The translations under genes were made by a program, and so were the position numbers. From Paramecium octaurelia (Eukaryota > Ciliophora > Oligohymenophorea > Peniculida > Parameciidae), in NCBI GenBank assembly GCA_905182995.1, contig CAJJDP010000043.1:441483-505482 (forward strand): DNA of 64,000 nucleotides, in the 5' to 3' direction. The notes under the pieces were generated by a model. It did no database searches. It was given only the letters and a program-made list of their open reading frames with translations, and was not told where the DNA came from. This document shows positions 35,140 through 48,260 of this stretch, one piece after another (the stretch's first letter is position 1; each line of letters starts with the position of its first letter).

Positions 35140-35545
35140 TTTTTTTTTTGAAAACCAAACACGAACTCTATCACAATCCTCCTTTGAGTTGGGTTAAGCC
35201 GAATGTTATTACAAAAATTCTTTTATTAGATGAGATGATCAAGATTTTAAGTGCAAAAATAGACAGAATTAGTCTATATGGGATAACAATGATTTATTAC
35301 CTGGTTGCATGAATAATTTGCTTAGTTTAATATTGGCAAAATAATTATATGTTAAATTTTGGTACAATTTGATTAAAAATTCTAAACTGCAATTAAAATA
35401 ACCTCCAAAACTCAAAAACGAGAAGTTTACTTTAGATAACTTTGAAATGATCCCGATATGTCAACTCTACATAAAGGGGTTAGACAACTAAAGCCCAAAA
35501 TTCTATAAGATAGAGATCTTTGAAAAATTAAAGCTTTCAATATGA
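35140..35545 (+). pseudogene. Coding relic with one in-frame TGA
   Basis: The frame reads TLSQSSFELGQAECYYKNSF up to TGA at 35231-35233. It then continues in the same frame as DDQDFKCKNRQNQSIWDNND, PGCMNNLLSLILAKQL and LDNFEMIPICQLYIKGLDNQ to TGA 35543-35545. No start codon is evident. The region follows the WD40 gene by about 40 bp. It looks like the remains of a gene with a single broken codon; the family is unknown. Confidence 0.45.
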
Positions 35546-35639
35546 TTGCCTGATTAAGTCATAAGCATAAAGTTTCAGATAGCACCAATAAATTGCACTT
35601 CCAAAAGTTTAAATTATTGTTTTTTAACATTAATCTCTT

Positions 35640-36005
35640 CATGCTATCAATGTAAACTCATCACAGCTTTTCATAGACGAAGTCATCATCGGCAACCATT
35701 TTTAATACTTAAAAATATCCAAAACTTTCCCATCCTCTAATTTATTTTCGTTTGCCAATTATCAATTGGTGCTGAATTATACCCTTTTATATATTATGGC
35801 TCTGTTTATTTAATTTCAATATTCTCAGAAATTATTTACAGTCTCCTATTCATTCTGATCGAAGCTTTAATTTTAGAACAACAATTAATTAGATTGTAGT
35901 TAATTACAATAGGTATATTCTTGAATTATTCTAAAGTCCTTTTTCATCGATTTCATGAAACACTTAGAACAATTGTCTTTTGTTTTAAAACTTTTCAAAG
36001 TTTAA
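35640..36005 (-). pseudogene. Coding relic, possibly the C-terminal part of an EF-hand/CDPK-type protein
   Basis: On the minus strand one piece reads FQNKRQLFQVFHEIDEKGLQ, which resembles the F-x-x-x-D-x-x-x-x-G start of an EF-hand after a CDPK junction segment. A later piece reads GWESFGYFQ and then VADDDFVYEKL. A TGA lies between them in frame, and the calcium loops are not complete. The EF-hand reading is weak; the protein-like character is stronger than the family guess. Confidence 0.3.
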
Positions 36006-36630
36006 CTTTATTTCTCCACTGTATTAATGTAAATATTAAATTGCAAATTTAATAACTCAAAAGGTTAATTAAAGTTCTTATTTACGATGTCAATTGAATC
36101 ATCAATTTAACGATCACCTTGTTTGATCCAGATAGATATGGTTCTCTTTAAAAAATAACAGAGTTCCCATTTTTTACAACTACAATTAAAGGTTTTCTAA
36201 GTAATGGAATATCTTTTAGACTTTATCATATTGTTGCCGTTATAGGAGGTAATAAAACTTAGAACTTAGATTATACACAAACAAATATCTTTTAAATTGT
36301 AAATTAACTCATAATAAAATATAGACCTTAACAATTTAAAATTTTGTTCATTATTTTTGGTAGTAATTAAGTGCAAATAATTATCATAAGCAAAAATTTG
36401 ATTTTTGGAATATGGGCCATTTATGAAAAAATAAAAAATGTATATTTTTTAAGAAACTTATTAAATTAGTTACATTTGAGACTTTGTGAGATTGTTATAT
36501 CTTTTTAAGCAGAGAGATGAGTGATAATAGAGTGTTATGAATTTTAATCATGTAAATATCAGTGTTTAAAATTTTGTATTTGCTTTTAATTAAAATTTAA
36601 TAAAAAAATTCTATTTATAATAAATTCAAT
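36006..36630. other. No gene recognised
   Basis: AT-rich sequence with no frame that could be followed on either strand. Confidence 0.45.
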
Positions 36631-37055
36631 ATGAATAGAGAGTCTTAATGGCTATTAAAAAGATTCATTTTCTATATTAAAAATAACTTATAATATCTAA
36701 AGAAATTGAAATTGTTGATGAACCCAAAAGAAATTTAGATAAGCTGATAGATTTGGTTTGCTTACATGATATCCAAATGGGAATCTATCAGTTTCTATTT
36801 GAAAAAAACAAATAGATTAGTCTTAAAAGAGAAAGTAAGTCTTCATCATTTACTTTGTTGCATTGGTTGATTGAAGGATGATTGCTTCAATTGTATAATT
36901 TTACTTGATTAAAATTTTCAACAATGGTTCATTATAATTCATTTCAAATTAGTAGTAGCAATACAAATACATTATTTATCAAAGAATCATCTGATTTAAA
37001 AAATGAACTAACTTCAGAAAAGAATGAATTCTAGAGTAGATAAAGAATTGCTTGA
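36631..37055 (+). pseudogene. Frame-broken coding relic before the N gap
   Basis: Pieces in order: MNRESQWLLKRFIFYIKNNL from ATG 36631; then in another frame KEIEIVDEPKRNLDKLIDLV with CLHDIQMGIYQFLFEKNKQI; then MVHYNSFQISSSNTNTLFIK with ESSDLKNELTSEKNE, ending at TGA 37053-37055. A GTAAGT site follows the second piece, so the change to the third may be an intron, but its acceptor is unclear. The first change has no GT-AG solution. Unknown family. Confidence 0.4.
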
Positions 37056-37068
37056 TATAAATAAAAAA

Positions 37069-38036
37069 NNNNNNNNNNNNNNNNNNNNNNNNNNNNNNNN
37101 NNNNNNNNNNNNNNNNNNNNNNNNNNNNNNNNNNNNNNNNNNNNNNNNNNNNNNNNNNNNNNNNNNNNNNNNNNNNNNNNNNNNNNNNNNNNNNNNNNNN
37201 NNNNNNNNNNNNNNNNNNNNNNNNNNNNNNNNNNNNNNNNNNNNNNNNNNNNNNNNNNNNNNNNNNNNNNNNNNNNNNNNNNNNNNNNNNNNNNNNNNNN
37301 NNNNNNNNNNNNNNNNNNNNNNNNNNNNNNNNNNNNNNNNNNNNNNNNNNNNNNNNNNNNNNNNNNNNNNNNNNNNNNNNNNNNNNNNNNNNNNNNNNNN
37401 NNNNNNNNNNNNNNNNNNNNNNNNNNNNNNNNNNNNNNNNNNNNNNNNNNNNNNNNNNNNNNNNNNNNNNNNNNNNNNNNNNNNNNNNNNNNNNNNNNNN
37501 NNNNNNNNNNNNNNNNNNNNNNNNNNNNNNNNNNNNNNNNNNNNNNNNNNNNNNNNNNNNNNNNNNNNNNNNNNNNNNNNNNNNNNNNNNNNNNNNNNNN
37601 NNNNNNNNNNNNNNNNNNNNNNNNNNNNNNNNNNNNNNNNNNNNNNNNNNNNNNNNNNNNNNNNNNNNNNNNNNNNNNNNNNNNNNNNNNNNNNNNNNNN
37701 NNNNNNNNNNNNNNNNNNNNNNNNNNNNNNNNNNNNNNNNNNNNNNNNNNNNNNNNNNNNNNNNNNNNNNNNNNNNNNNNNNNNNNNNNNNNNNNNNNNN
37801 NNNNNNNNNNNNNNNNNNNNNNNNNNNNNNNNNNNNNNNNNNNNNNNNNNNNNNNNNNNNNNNNNNNNNNNNNNNNNNNNNNNNNNNNNNNNNNNNNNNN
37901 NNNNNNNNNNNNNNNNNNNNNNNNNNNNNNNNNNNNNNNNNNNNNNNNNNNNNNNNNNNNNNNNNNNNNNNNNNNNNNNNNNNNNNNNNNNNNNNNNNNN
38001 NNNNNNNNNNNNNNNNNNNNNNNNNNNNNNNNNNNN
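37069..38036. other. Assembly gap (968 N)
   Basis: An uninterrupted run of N. Any frame reported across it is meaningless. The size may be an estimate rather than a measured length. Confidence 0.98.
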
Positions 38037-38607
38037 TATATATTAAAATGTCAGATTCAAGACTCCTATTATTGCATAATAATGGGATGTTACTTTTTAA
38101 TCACAAATAAATTGAACAAATAATTAAGATATATGATTGAATTTTTTAATTTAAAAAATTCTTGATTAATAAGAATCATAATAATCTTATTGGCTACTTA
38201 TAATCGATCAAATTTTTTGCCTGTCCAATTTGTTTATTGATAATACCTAAATTGAAAGAAAAATTAGATATTAAAATAGAATTCTAATAAGTCTATAAAA
38301 GGAAATAATTATTTTTAAGGTATTTAAGCATTAGAATTTCTTGAAAATTTAATTCAAAAGTTTTCTTACATAGTAATTGCTTTATGGTAGCGAAGTATTT
38401 TGAAATTAACTTTTATAGTAAACTTAAATATAAAATAAGAAATTCTAGATGTCTAAAATATAATATTATAATTTATTTTAATTTCAACAGATAAAATTAA
38501 TTGATGTTTGAATTTAAATATAAAATCCTTAGTTAGTCTTTATCATCAAGCTTTGACAATTTTTACCCTTCTAGATTGCTTTTATTCCTAGAAATAATAG
38601 TGAATTT
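38037..38607. other. No gene recognised
   Basis: AT-rich sequence after the gap, without a coherent frame on either strand. Confidence 0.4.
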
Positions 38608-39121
38608 TCATTTGGATCTCTGATGAAGATTTGCAAAGTATGCAAAAAGTTTTGATAGGTTTTCTTAGGCAGCCAAATCTAAGGCAGATTAAATGTTGAC
38701 TGGCTTAATTTTTATTTGGATTTATTTATAAACTAATTAAAATGGATAGATCTTCTCCTTCTCAGTAGAGATTATTTTAAGATTTCCCAATCAATTCTTC
38801 AAAATCTATGAATTGGGTTACATAATTTCTCCTTCGAATTTCTTCTATACAAGCTTGGTAGATCAAATTAAATTTTGGCTCAAATCGAATTACGAATGGC
38901 TTGGGATTTTTCTCTAAAGTTTCCTTTGACAGAATTTTATATCTCACTAATAGTTATCTTTAAGAAAGGATGAGAATTATCAAACTATACAATAGGAACT
39001 AAAAAAGAGCTAAATCTTTTTTAATGCTTAATATTTAAAGAGTTTTCTTTCGAACAAAAATAATTGTTCTGACACCTTTAGGAAGTAAAATAGCTATAGC
39101 TGTAGCTGTTTATTTTAGCAT
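38608..39121 (-). pseudogene. Frame-broken hypothetical gene
   Basis: From ATG 39121 a minus-strand frame of about 119 codons ends at TGA 38762-38764. Its later part is convincing (KETLEKNPKPFVIRFEPKFN, ACIEEIRRRNYVTQFIDFEE). A further convincing piece follows in another frame to TGA 38608-38610 (STEKEKIYPFQLVYKQIQIK, SALDLAAQENLSKLFAYFAN). No GT-AG intron joins them. It may be one gene with a single frame change. No domain is recognised. Confidence 0.45.
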
Positions 39122-39379
39122 TAAATAGAATAAGAGTTCTCTATTCTATTTGTCTAAACATCCCTAAGATATTCGGAAATTTACATAATTAATGAAATTT
39201 AGAATTAAATTAGTTTAATAATAAGGTTGATATTTATAATAGATTAAGTATATTTGTAGTATTATGGATTACTGAATAATTACATCTTAGTTATTATTAG
39301 AAATATATTGAATCAAAAAATTATTGTTTAATCTTTCGTATTACCATTCATAATGATTTTCATTGAAAATAATAAAATA

Positions 39380-41203
39380 TATAAAATAAAATAAAATAAA
39401 ATTAAAGCATCAATATTGAATTATTGTTCTTTCGTATATGATTTATGTTAAATTGTATTTATATGGTACATCAGTCACAATCGATAATATTTTAATCACA
39501 ATCACAATCAAAATCAAAATATTTTACTTCTTGAAGTACCTATAAATCTTTGAAACCTAATAGAAATCAATATTATTTGCTTTTAGTCATTTTTATTTAT
39601 TACTTGATTTATATTATTCACATTACTTCTAAATAGAAGAGAATGTAATTTAAAATTAATTGATAAGTAGAAAGAAAGATTATTAATCTCATGATTTATT
39701 TGTAAAGTTTGGAGAGACAAATTTTATTTATATTGAATAGCCATTAGTAACACTAGTGGTTCTTTTAGAACTATAAAACAAAAATTGGATTGAATAAGAT
39801 CCTAAAGGCATTATAATAATTTTTTATAATGAAATCTATTTTGGAATAAGTGAATCTTGTTTATGACTTTATCGATTATGCGAGTTATAAATTAAATATA
39901 ATAAGTTCTTATGTCCAAATTAATGTAATTTTTGACCAAAAAATTGCTAATTATGACCAGAAAGTATTTATTCAAATAAAATAGAAGGCCATATTTTAAA
40001 TTAAGTATTTTGTCATTCATCCAACTCAACATCTAATTAAGTGACTTCAATAAGAAATTGCGGGATTTTCAAATTTAAATTTTTTGCTAGAAGTTCATCA
40101 ATGAATACAAAGCAAATTCAATAGATTTAATTCTAAACCCATATGGGAATTACATAATTTAAATTGGGATATATTGAAATCATATTGTTATGGTAGTATC
40201 AATAAAATACATTGTCTCAGTTTAGACTTATTGTTATGTCTGAGATACTCTATATACCCTATTTTAATTGTTTAACTGTGTGAGTCTGGTGTCTCTTATT
40301 AATAAAATAATAGTACATTCTAAAATTTAATGAAAGTTATTTAAAATACTTTTTAAAGAGTTAAATAAGAAATGAAAACGTAGTTTAAAGATTTCATAAT
40401 CAATATTCAAACACTATAAATTAATTTTTTATAAACTTAAATAATATTAAGAGGATATTTAGTTGTCATTTTTTAAATTTTAATTCATTTGAATTGATTT
40501 TATATTCATGAACGATAATTATATTTTGCTTTATGGAGGTGTATCGGGTTGCTTTTCTGAAATAGTAGGAAATTTATCAAATTTCTGGTAATATACAGGA
40601 CATTATCATTCAGCTAATCCATTTTTATGTTCAAGTGGATTGTTTAAAGATTGGGATTAGAAAATGAAGTAATTTAGCAAATTATAGATAGTTTTATTCA
40701 AAATAGATTTCTAAATAAACACGAGTTCAAAAGACTAATAAAATAACTTTTACATGATGTAAAGTGGAACTCATTAACATGGTGTTTAAGATTTTATATA
40801 AAGGAAAGGTCTTATAGAAATATCGTTAAAGAAAATTCAAATGGTATATAGCCTGTCAGGTATTTTACAAATAAATAAGTTTATTTCTGCATTCTTTTGT
40901 ATTTGGTAGCGCTGCTCAACTTTGCTGCTCATCTTTATTTTCAATACGGAACTTTCTTAGGAGTGAATAATTTTTTAGTTTCTAACAAGTCTCTATTAGA
41001 GTAATATAATTTGGAACATTATTTGGGTAAAACTAATTTATGATTTAATTAGAATTTATGACATGCTTAAGGGTATAATGATGAAGTAGGATTAAAAAAA
41101 AATGCTATTAATTTAAACTTATTGATTGCTTAATTTTCGAGTATAATGGCTTGCTTTTCAGATTCTTTATTTTATTATTTTATTAACAGCTCCTCAAGAT
41201 TTT
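39380..41203. repeat. First copy of a 1824-bp contig-end overlap
   Basis: Repeated after the N at 41204 as 41205-43028, with no difference noticed. It starts with a short ATAAA-type tandem tract (39380-39400). Confidence 0.9.
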
Positions 41204-44170
41204 NTATAAAATAAAATAAAATAAAATTAAAGCATCAATATTGAATTATTGTTCTTTCGTATATGATTTATGTTAAATTGTATTTATATGGTACATCAGT
41301 CACAATCGATAATATTTTAATCACAATCACAATCAAAATCAAAATATTTTACTTCTTGAAGTACCTATAAATCTTTGAAACCTAATAGAAATCAATATTA
41401 TTTGCTTTTAGTCATTTTTATTTATTACTTGATTTATATTATTCACATTACTTCTAAATAGAAGAGAATGTAATTTAAAATTAATTGATAAGTAGAAAGA
41501 AAGATTATTAATCTCATGATTTATTTGTAAAGTTTGGAGAGACAAATTTTATTTATATTGAATAGCCATTAGTAACACTAGTGGTTCTTTTAGAACTATA
41601 AAACAAAAATTGGATTGAATAAGATCCTAAAGGCATTATAATAATTTTTTATAATGAAATCTATTTTGGAATAAGTGAATCTTGTTTATGACTTTATCGA
41701 TTATGCGAGTTATAAATTAAATATAATAAGTTCTTATGTCCAAATTAATGTAATTTTTGACCAAAAAATTGCTAATTATGACCAGAAAGTATTTATTCAA
41801 ATAAAATAGAAGGCCATATTTTAAATTAAGTATTTTGTCATTCATCCAACTCAACATCTAATTAAGTGACTTCAATAAGAAATTGCGGGATTTTCAAATT
41901 TAAATTTTTTGCTAGAAGTTCATCAATGAATACAAAGCAAATTCAATAGATTTAATTCTAAACCCATATGGGAATTACATAATTTAAATTGGGATATATT
42001 GAAATCATATTGTTATGGTAGTATCAATAAAATACATTGTCTCAGTTTAGACTTATTGTTATGTCTGAGATACTCTATATACCCTATTTTAATTGTTTAA
42101 CTGTGTGAGTCTGGTGTCTCTTATTAATAAAATAATAGTACATTCTAAAATTTAATGAAAGTTATTTAAAATACTTTTTAAAGAGTTAAATAAGAAATGA
42201 AAACGTAGTTTAAAGATTTCATAATCAATATTCAAACACTATAAATTAATTTTTTATAAACTTAAATAATATTAAGAGGATATTTAGTTGTCATTTTTTA
42301 AATTTTAATTCATTTGAATTGATTTTATATTCATGAACGATAATTATATTTTGCTTTATGGAGGTGTATCGGGTTGCTTTTCTGAAATAGTAGGAAATTT
42401 ATCAAATTTCTGGTAATATACAGGACATTATCATTCAGCTAATCCATTTTTATGTTCAAGTGGATTGTTTAAAGATTGGGATTAGAAAATGAAGTAATTT
42501 AGCAAATTATAGATAGTTTTATTCAAAATAGATTTCTAAATAAACACGAGTTCAAAAGACTAATAAAATAACTTTTACATGATGTAAAGTGGAACTCATT
42601 AACATGGTGTTTAAGATTTTATATAAAGGAAAGGTCTTATAGAAATATCGTTAAAGAAAATTCAAATGGTATATAGCCTGTCAGGTATTTTACAAATAAA
42701 TAAGTTTATTTCTGCATTCTTTTGTATTTGGTAGCGCTGCTCAACTTTGCTGCTCATCTTTATTTTCAATACGGAACTTTCTTAGGAGTGAATAATTTTT
42801 TAGTTTCTAACAAGTCTCTATTAGAGTAATATAATTTGGAACATTATTTGGGTAAAACTAATTTATGATTTAATTAGAATTTATGACATGCTTAAGGGTA
42901 TAATGATGAAGTAGGATTAAAAAAAAATGCTATTAATTTAAACTTATTGATTGCTTAATTTTCGAGTATAATGGCTTGCTTTTCAGATTCTTTATTTTAT
43001 TATTTTATTAACAGCTCCTCAAGATTTTATTTTTTTTATGGAGAACGAATTCTGGTTTCTAAAAATGGGGTGGCTCTATTTCTTTTTGATTGGCTTTCTT
43101 CAAAAAATGAGTAAGAATGAATCAAAATTTAATGATATAATTTAATAAAATGGTTATAAATATGTAGCTGAATTATTTAATCAATAGATATTATTTTAAA
43201 ATTTTTGTTAAGAACCTTTATTTAACATAAGGCTAATCAGTTCTAATGAAAATGATTATCCACAATTTTCTAATATTACTATAAAAATCAAAGTATCAAA
43301 AGCGTAGAGGTTTTAATAAGGCTTGAATTAATTACTTTATCCTCAAACCCGCAGAATAATATAATAGTTTATTGTAAATTTATCATCTTTATTCAATTAA
43401 GCTACATAATAATAAGTTATATGAAGTTTATTGAAGATGATAATAAAATCGTAAATAGTACAAATATAAATAATTCAAAATTACCTAATAAAATTCATCT
43501 GTTTTGTACTTTTAGAAAGTATAATAATATACTTTGAACAAACAATTTGAAATCAGGGTCTATACTAGAGATATTAATATTCGTGATTTTAAATATTAAT
43601 CCAATAACTTTAAGTGCTGATTATCTATGAATTTAAGCTGTTTCTCTGCTAAAAATTATTTTAGAACTCTTCTTATCAACTTTCTATTAATACTGTGCAA
43701 CCTCCTTATATGAGTATCATAATATTTTTATAAATTAATAGCAAAATTCTGAAATATACCTACAAAGGTCACAATATTAGTGATTACTAATTTCTTCGTT
43801 ATTCTGATTTTAGTCGAATAAAACACATTTACTTTCGTTCATTAAGCTAATACATTTACGATACTCCATAACACTGTTCAGTGTACTCTAAATAATCTAT
43901 ATTAGATCTTGAGCTTTTGCAGAATAGTATACAAGCAGGAAATAATTGATTTGAAACACTGATACTATTTAGGGATATTGGAGAATAATCTAATTTTATG
44001 AATTATTTGTATTGCTTTTACAAATTAATCAGATTGATTACTGTGTATGACTCTACGAATTTTAGTTCAAATGCAGACTAAATAATATTTGATAAAAGGT
44101 CTAGGAAACAAGAGATTAGATGGATATACTATTCTTGATATATTTTTATCTAAATTAGCGTGTTTTTGAA
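39690..44170 (+). pseudogene. Large decayed gene(s) of unknown family, partly doubled by the contig overlap
   Basis: Many protein-like pieces occur in order on the plus strand but in changing frames. Near 39700: GETNFIYIEQPLVTLVVLLE. Near 39830: SILEQVNLVYDFIDYASYKL. From ATG 40509: MNDNYILLYGGVSGCFSEIV with SNFWQYTGHYHSANPFLCSS. After the second overlap copy: VAELFNQQILFQNFCQEPLF, RLISSNENDYPQFSNITIKI, RFQQGLNQLLYPQTRRIIQQ, LNKQFEIRVYTRDINIRDF, YDTPQHCSVYSKQSILDLEL. One lone TGA at 43947-43949 interrupts an otherwise open frame. The style (N, S, Y, F, few charged blocks) suggests an extracellular or membrane protein. It could be one large dead gene or two. Confidence 0.5.
41205..43028. repeat. 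Second copy of the 1824-bp contig-end overlap
   Basis: Copy of 39380-41203. It continues uniquely after 43028. Confidence 0.9.
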
Positions 44171-44949
44171 ATAGGACTACCTTTGTATTATTTTCCTAAT
44201 TGATTTAAAACATTTAGTTAAGTGTATTATATACTTTAGTTGTCTAATTTCGTTTCTTTCATAATCAGTTATTATAATTAAAATATATATTTATTTGGAG
44301 CATCCTTCCGATATAGGGCTGATATATATATTCTATTTCATTCTTAATATCACAAAAAAAAGCTTTTTTTTATTTTATTATTTTCATATAAAGTTCATTT
44401 TTATAAAGATCTATTGCTCTTTATGAAAACTTTTTTCTGCTTTAACCCTTTCTTTACACAATTTATCATTCATATCATTTTTTGACAAAGGATAGATTTC
44501 CCCAAACATTTACTTTTCTACAAGCAATTCTGCTTATATTGAATGTTTCATCATAGATTATGAAATGCGTAATTAAATTTGGTTTACTACAGCTTCTGGC
44601 TCTATAGATTCATAAGGTTTAAATTACAACCTGTTATTCTTGTAAGTTATAATAAATTATTGAGGAGCTGCTTCTTTTTGGATGAATTCATAAGGCGTCC
44701 ACAGACTTTCTAATATTTACAACCAGTTACAGAGAACCAAATTAGACCACAATAATAGAATTTTTATATATATGAGAGAAATGCTTTTCTTTCTTAAATT
44801 TTCTTATGGGCAAAATTCATCATATTTTCAGATTATTAAAACAATTTTCTCTTAAGTATTATATAAATTTTAAAAGATTTAAATTATCCTTCTTCACTTT
44901 AATTACTTATATATCTAAACGTCTCAGTCTCAAATTTTTCATAGTCTAT
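44171..44949. other. No gene recognised
   Basis: AT-rich stretch between the large plus-strand relic and the GTPase relic. It may hold the decayed 3' end of the latter on the minus strand, but no frame could be followed. The same sequence recurs at 45862-46640 in the overlap copy. Confidence 0.35.
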
Positions 44950-45640
44950 TCCAAAAATTATTTTGCTAAACAATTTTACTTGATAGATAAAATCTGCTTC
45001 TAATCCGTTTTTGGAACATTCTATCAACTATTTCATTTCATATTTAAGAAGTAAATGAATAGTATTATGCTTATATATCACTTGAAAAATCTCAATTTCA
45101 TAAATCTCATCAATTATCATCATTATCTGTCATATTAAAATTCTAAAAGTTCTCATTTTTTGTCAGTCCTACCAATAAACAACACAGAATTAATTTGTAA
45201 CTATGCAAGCCATTATTGATTTACTTTTTTTGCCACTTACTGATTTTTTCATAAGATCCCAAACTGTTATATTTACTTTAATGATATCGATATAATTTAT
45301 AAATGCATGTATTATAATTTCAACTTTCTCTTCTATCTACAATTCAAGAAAGTATAAACATTCTGTTAATTGGTCCTTCAATTAAAGCAGAAAGAACACT
45401 AATGATTTGATCTAGCCTATTTTTTCTTATTCGTAAACCTGGAGTATCTATTACTGAAAACCAGAACCAAAATTTGATTTTTTATAAAAACACTCTTAGT
45501 TATTGCATCTCCACCTTAACAGGTTTTTTCTTGAGATAAAGTAATTTATTATATAGAGTGGTTTGCCTGTTCCAGTCTTACTATTATACGATTGACATAT
45601 TAAATTATAAGCACCCTAAGGTTGTTCAAAGCTTAATTTT
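44950..45640 (-). pseudogene. P-loop GTPase relic, AIG1-like
   Basis: On the minus strand a P-loop-like segment reads SYNSKTGTGKPLYIINYF (near 45600-45550), followed in another frame by VIDTPGLRIRKNRLDQIISV (near 45450) with LSALIEGPINRMFIL, and later LLVGLTKNENFQNFN. The order of a GxTGxGK-type P-loop, DTPGL switch and a TKxE/D-type element is that of AIG1/IMAP-like GTPases. The first P-loop glycine is not conserved and at least two frame changes are present, so the gene is dead. The same relic appears again at about 46641-47331 in the overlap copy. Confidence 0.5.
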
Positions 45641-45733
45641 ATTAAACCAATAGAATTTGATAAAATTAATATGTATTATAATAATATCTTTAAGTATGTA
45701 AGGGGTATAGGCAATAAACAAACTTGTCATAGN

Positions 45734-47423
45734 GTGTATGACTCTACGAATTTTAGTTCAAATGCAGACTAAATAATATTTGATAAAAGGTCTAGGAAAC
45801 AAGAGATTAGATGGATATACTATTCTTGATATATTTTTATCTAAATTAGCGTGTTTTTGAAATAGGACTACCTTTGTATTATTTTCCTAATTGATTTAAA
45901 ACATTTAGTTAAGTGTATTATATACTTTAGTTGTCTAATTTCGTTTCTTTCATAATCAGTTATTATAATTAAAATATATATTTATTTGGAGCATCCTTCC
46001 GATATAGGGCTGATATATATATTCTATTTCATTCTTAATATCACAAAAAAAAGCTTTTTTTTATTTTATTATTTTCATATAAAGTTCATTTTTATAAAGA
46101 TCTATTGCTCTTTATGAAAACTTTTTTCTGCTTTAACCCTTTCTTTACACAATTTATCATTCATATCATTTTTTGACAAAGGATAGATTTCCCCAAACAT
46201 TTACTTTTCTACAAGCAATTCTGCTTATATTGAATGTTTCATCATAGATTATGAAATGCGTAATTAAATTTGGTTTACTACAGCTTCTGGCTCTATAGAT
46301 TCATAAGGTTTAAATTACAACCTGTTATTCTTGTAAGTTATAATAAATTATTGAGGAGCTGCTTCTTTTTGGATGAATTCATAAGGCGTCCACAGACTTT
46401 CTAATATTTACAACCAGTTACAGAGAACCAAATTAGACCACAATAATAGAATTTTTATATATATGAGAGAAATGCTTTTCTTTCTTAAATTTTCTTATGG
46501 GCAAAATTCATCATATTTTCAGATTATTAAAACAATTTTCTCTTAAGTATTATATAAATTTTAAAAGATTTAAATTATCCTTCTTCACTTTAATTACTTA
46601 TATATCTAAACGTCTCAGTCTCAAATTTTTCATAGTCTATTCCAAAAATTATTTTGCTAAACAATTTTACTTGATAGATAAAATCTGCTTCTAATCCGTT
46701 TTTGGAACATTCTATCAACTATTTCATTTCATATTTAAGAAGTAAATGAATAGTATTATGCTTATATATCACTTGAAAAATCTCAATTTCATAAATCTCA
46801 TCAATTATCATCATTATCTGTCATATTAAAATTCTAAAAGTTCTCATTTTTTGTCAGTCCTACCAATAAACAACACAGAATTAATTTGTAACTATGCAAG
46901 CCATTATTGATTTACTTTTTTTGCCACTTACTGATTTTTTCATAAGATCCCAAACTGTTATATTTACTTTAATGATATCGATATAATTTATAAATGCATG
47001 TATTATAATTTCAACTTTCTCTTCTATCTACAATTCAAGAAAGTATAAACATTCTGTTAATTGGTCCTTCAATTAAAGCAGAAAGAACACTAATGATTTG
47101 ATCTAGCCTATTTTTTCTTATTCGTAAACCTGGAGTATCTATTACTGAAAACCAGAACCAAAATTTGATTTTTTATAAAAACACTCTTAGTTATTGCATC
47201 TCCACCTTAACAGGTTTTTTCTTGAGATAAAGTAATTTATTATATAGAGTGGTTTGCCTGTTCCAGTCTTACTATTATACGATTGACATATTAAATTATA
47301 AGCACCCTAAGGTTGTTCAAAGCTTAATTTTATTAAACCAATAGAATTTGATAAAATTAATATGTATTATAATAATATCTTTAAGTATGTAAGGGGTATA
47401 GGCAATAAACAAACTTGTCATAG
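45734..47423. repeat. Second copy of the 1690-bp contig-end overlap
   Basis: Copy of 44043-45732. It continues uniquely after 47423. Confidence 0.9.
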
Positions 47424-47439
47424 ATATAAATCTTTGTTA

Positions 47440-48260
47440 CCATAAACTTTAATTATTCAAACAAATTCAAAGTTTTGGAATTTGAAAGTTGTAATTATTG
47501 TGTTAAATACACTTTATCATACTAAATAAAGGTTTATTCATGAATTAGATTTGTAAACAAAAAATAGATCTCATTGAATTCTAATAAAAATAAATAAACC
47601 AAAAAATAAATTGAATCCTCCTTTTCCACTCATTCAATAATAGACTCTGAATACTTTCAAATTAATCACAAATTTGGGATTACCAGAAGAGAATAAAGAG
47701 AACCATTTCAGATAAATCCCATAATTGTTTGTGGAATCAAAATTTTTTAGGTTATTTATTCAGCTCTAGATTTTTAGATTAGATTGAAACTATAGTCAGA
47801 GGAGTTATAATTTGCAAAATTGCTTATTTACTTTTTAATCATTCCATTAGAGGGAAGGAGCCAGAATTTATGTGTTTGATATATTTCAGATACATACTCT
47901 CTGCTATCTGAATTAATATTTAAAATTACATAGTCCAAAGGAACGAGATCATAAATTTTATAAATCGCTACTTGATTAATTCTAATTGTTAGATTAACTT
48001 CTATATTCTAAGAGCACTTATTATAAAGCTTAATAATTTTTTACATTACTTTATCGCAAAACTATTATTTTCTTAAGCTATGGTGATATTACAGGAATAA
48101 TCAGTATGTCAATAACAAAATGACCATAATTAATTTTAACGCAATTTTTAATTGAAAACTGATAATCAATGATATATGGTTATTGGGTGTGGTTTATTTG
48201 TCTAATTCTTGAGAGGAAAATAAAAAGCAGCATATGTCTATTAATAAAATAAATAAGGAG
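47440..48260 (-). pseudogene. Frame-broken relic of an unknown, probably extracellular or membrane protein
   Basis: On the minus strand one long piece is convincing: FCDKVMQKIIKLYNKCSQNI, EVNLTIRINQVAIYKIYDLV, PLDYVILNINSDSREYVSEI, YQTHKFWLLPSNGMIKKQIS. Just before it, in another frame, is INYGHFVIDILIIPVISP. The frame ends at a TGA near 47715. A large part (47809 onward) recurs at 49890-50341 in the overlap copy. The family is unknown; the beta-strand-like style suggests an extracellular domain. Confidence 0.45.

Larger units (their letters stand above)
44043..45732. repeat. First copy of a 1690-bp contig-end overlap
   Basis: Repeated after the N at 45733 as 45734-47423. No difference was noticed. 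Confidence 0.9.

Noticed and set aside
37024-38046. A 340-codon plus-strand open frame
   Set aside because: It is open only because it runs through 968 N bases.
38742-39230. Plus-strand open frame of about 160 codons (MDRSSPSQQRLFQDF)
   Set aside because: The opposite strand reads far more like protein (KNPKPFVIRFEPKFN, ACIEEIRRRNY); the plus frame is probably its shadow.
39380-39410. ATAAA tandem tract as a possible origin or attachment site
   Set aside because: Such tracts are common in AT-rich ciliate DNA; it merely marks the edge of a contig overlap.
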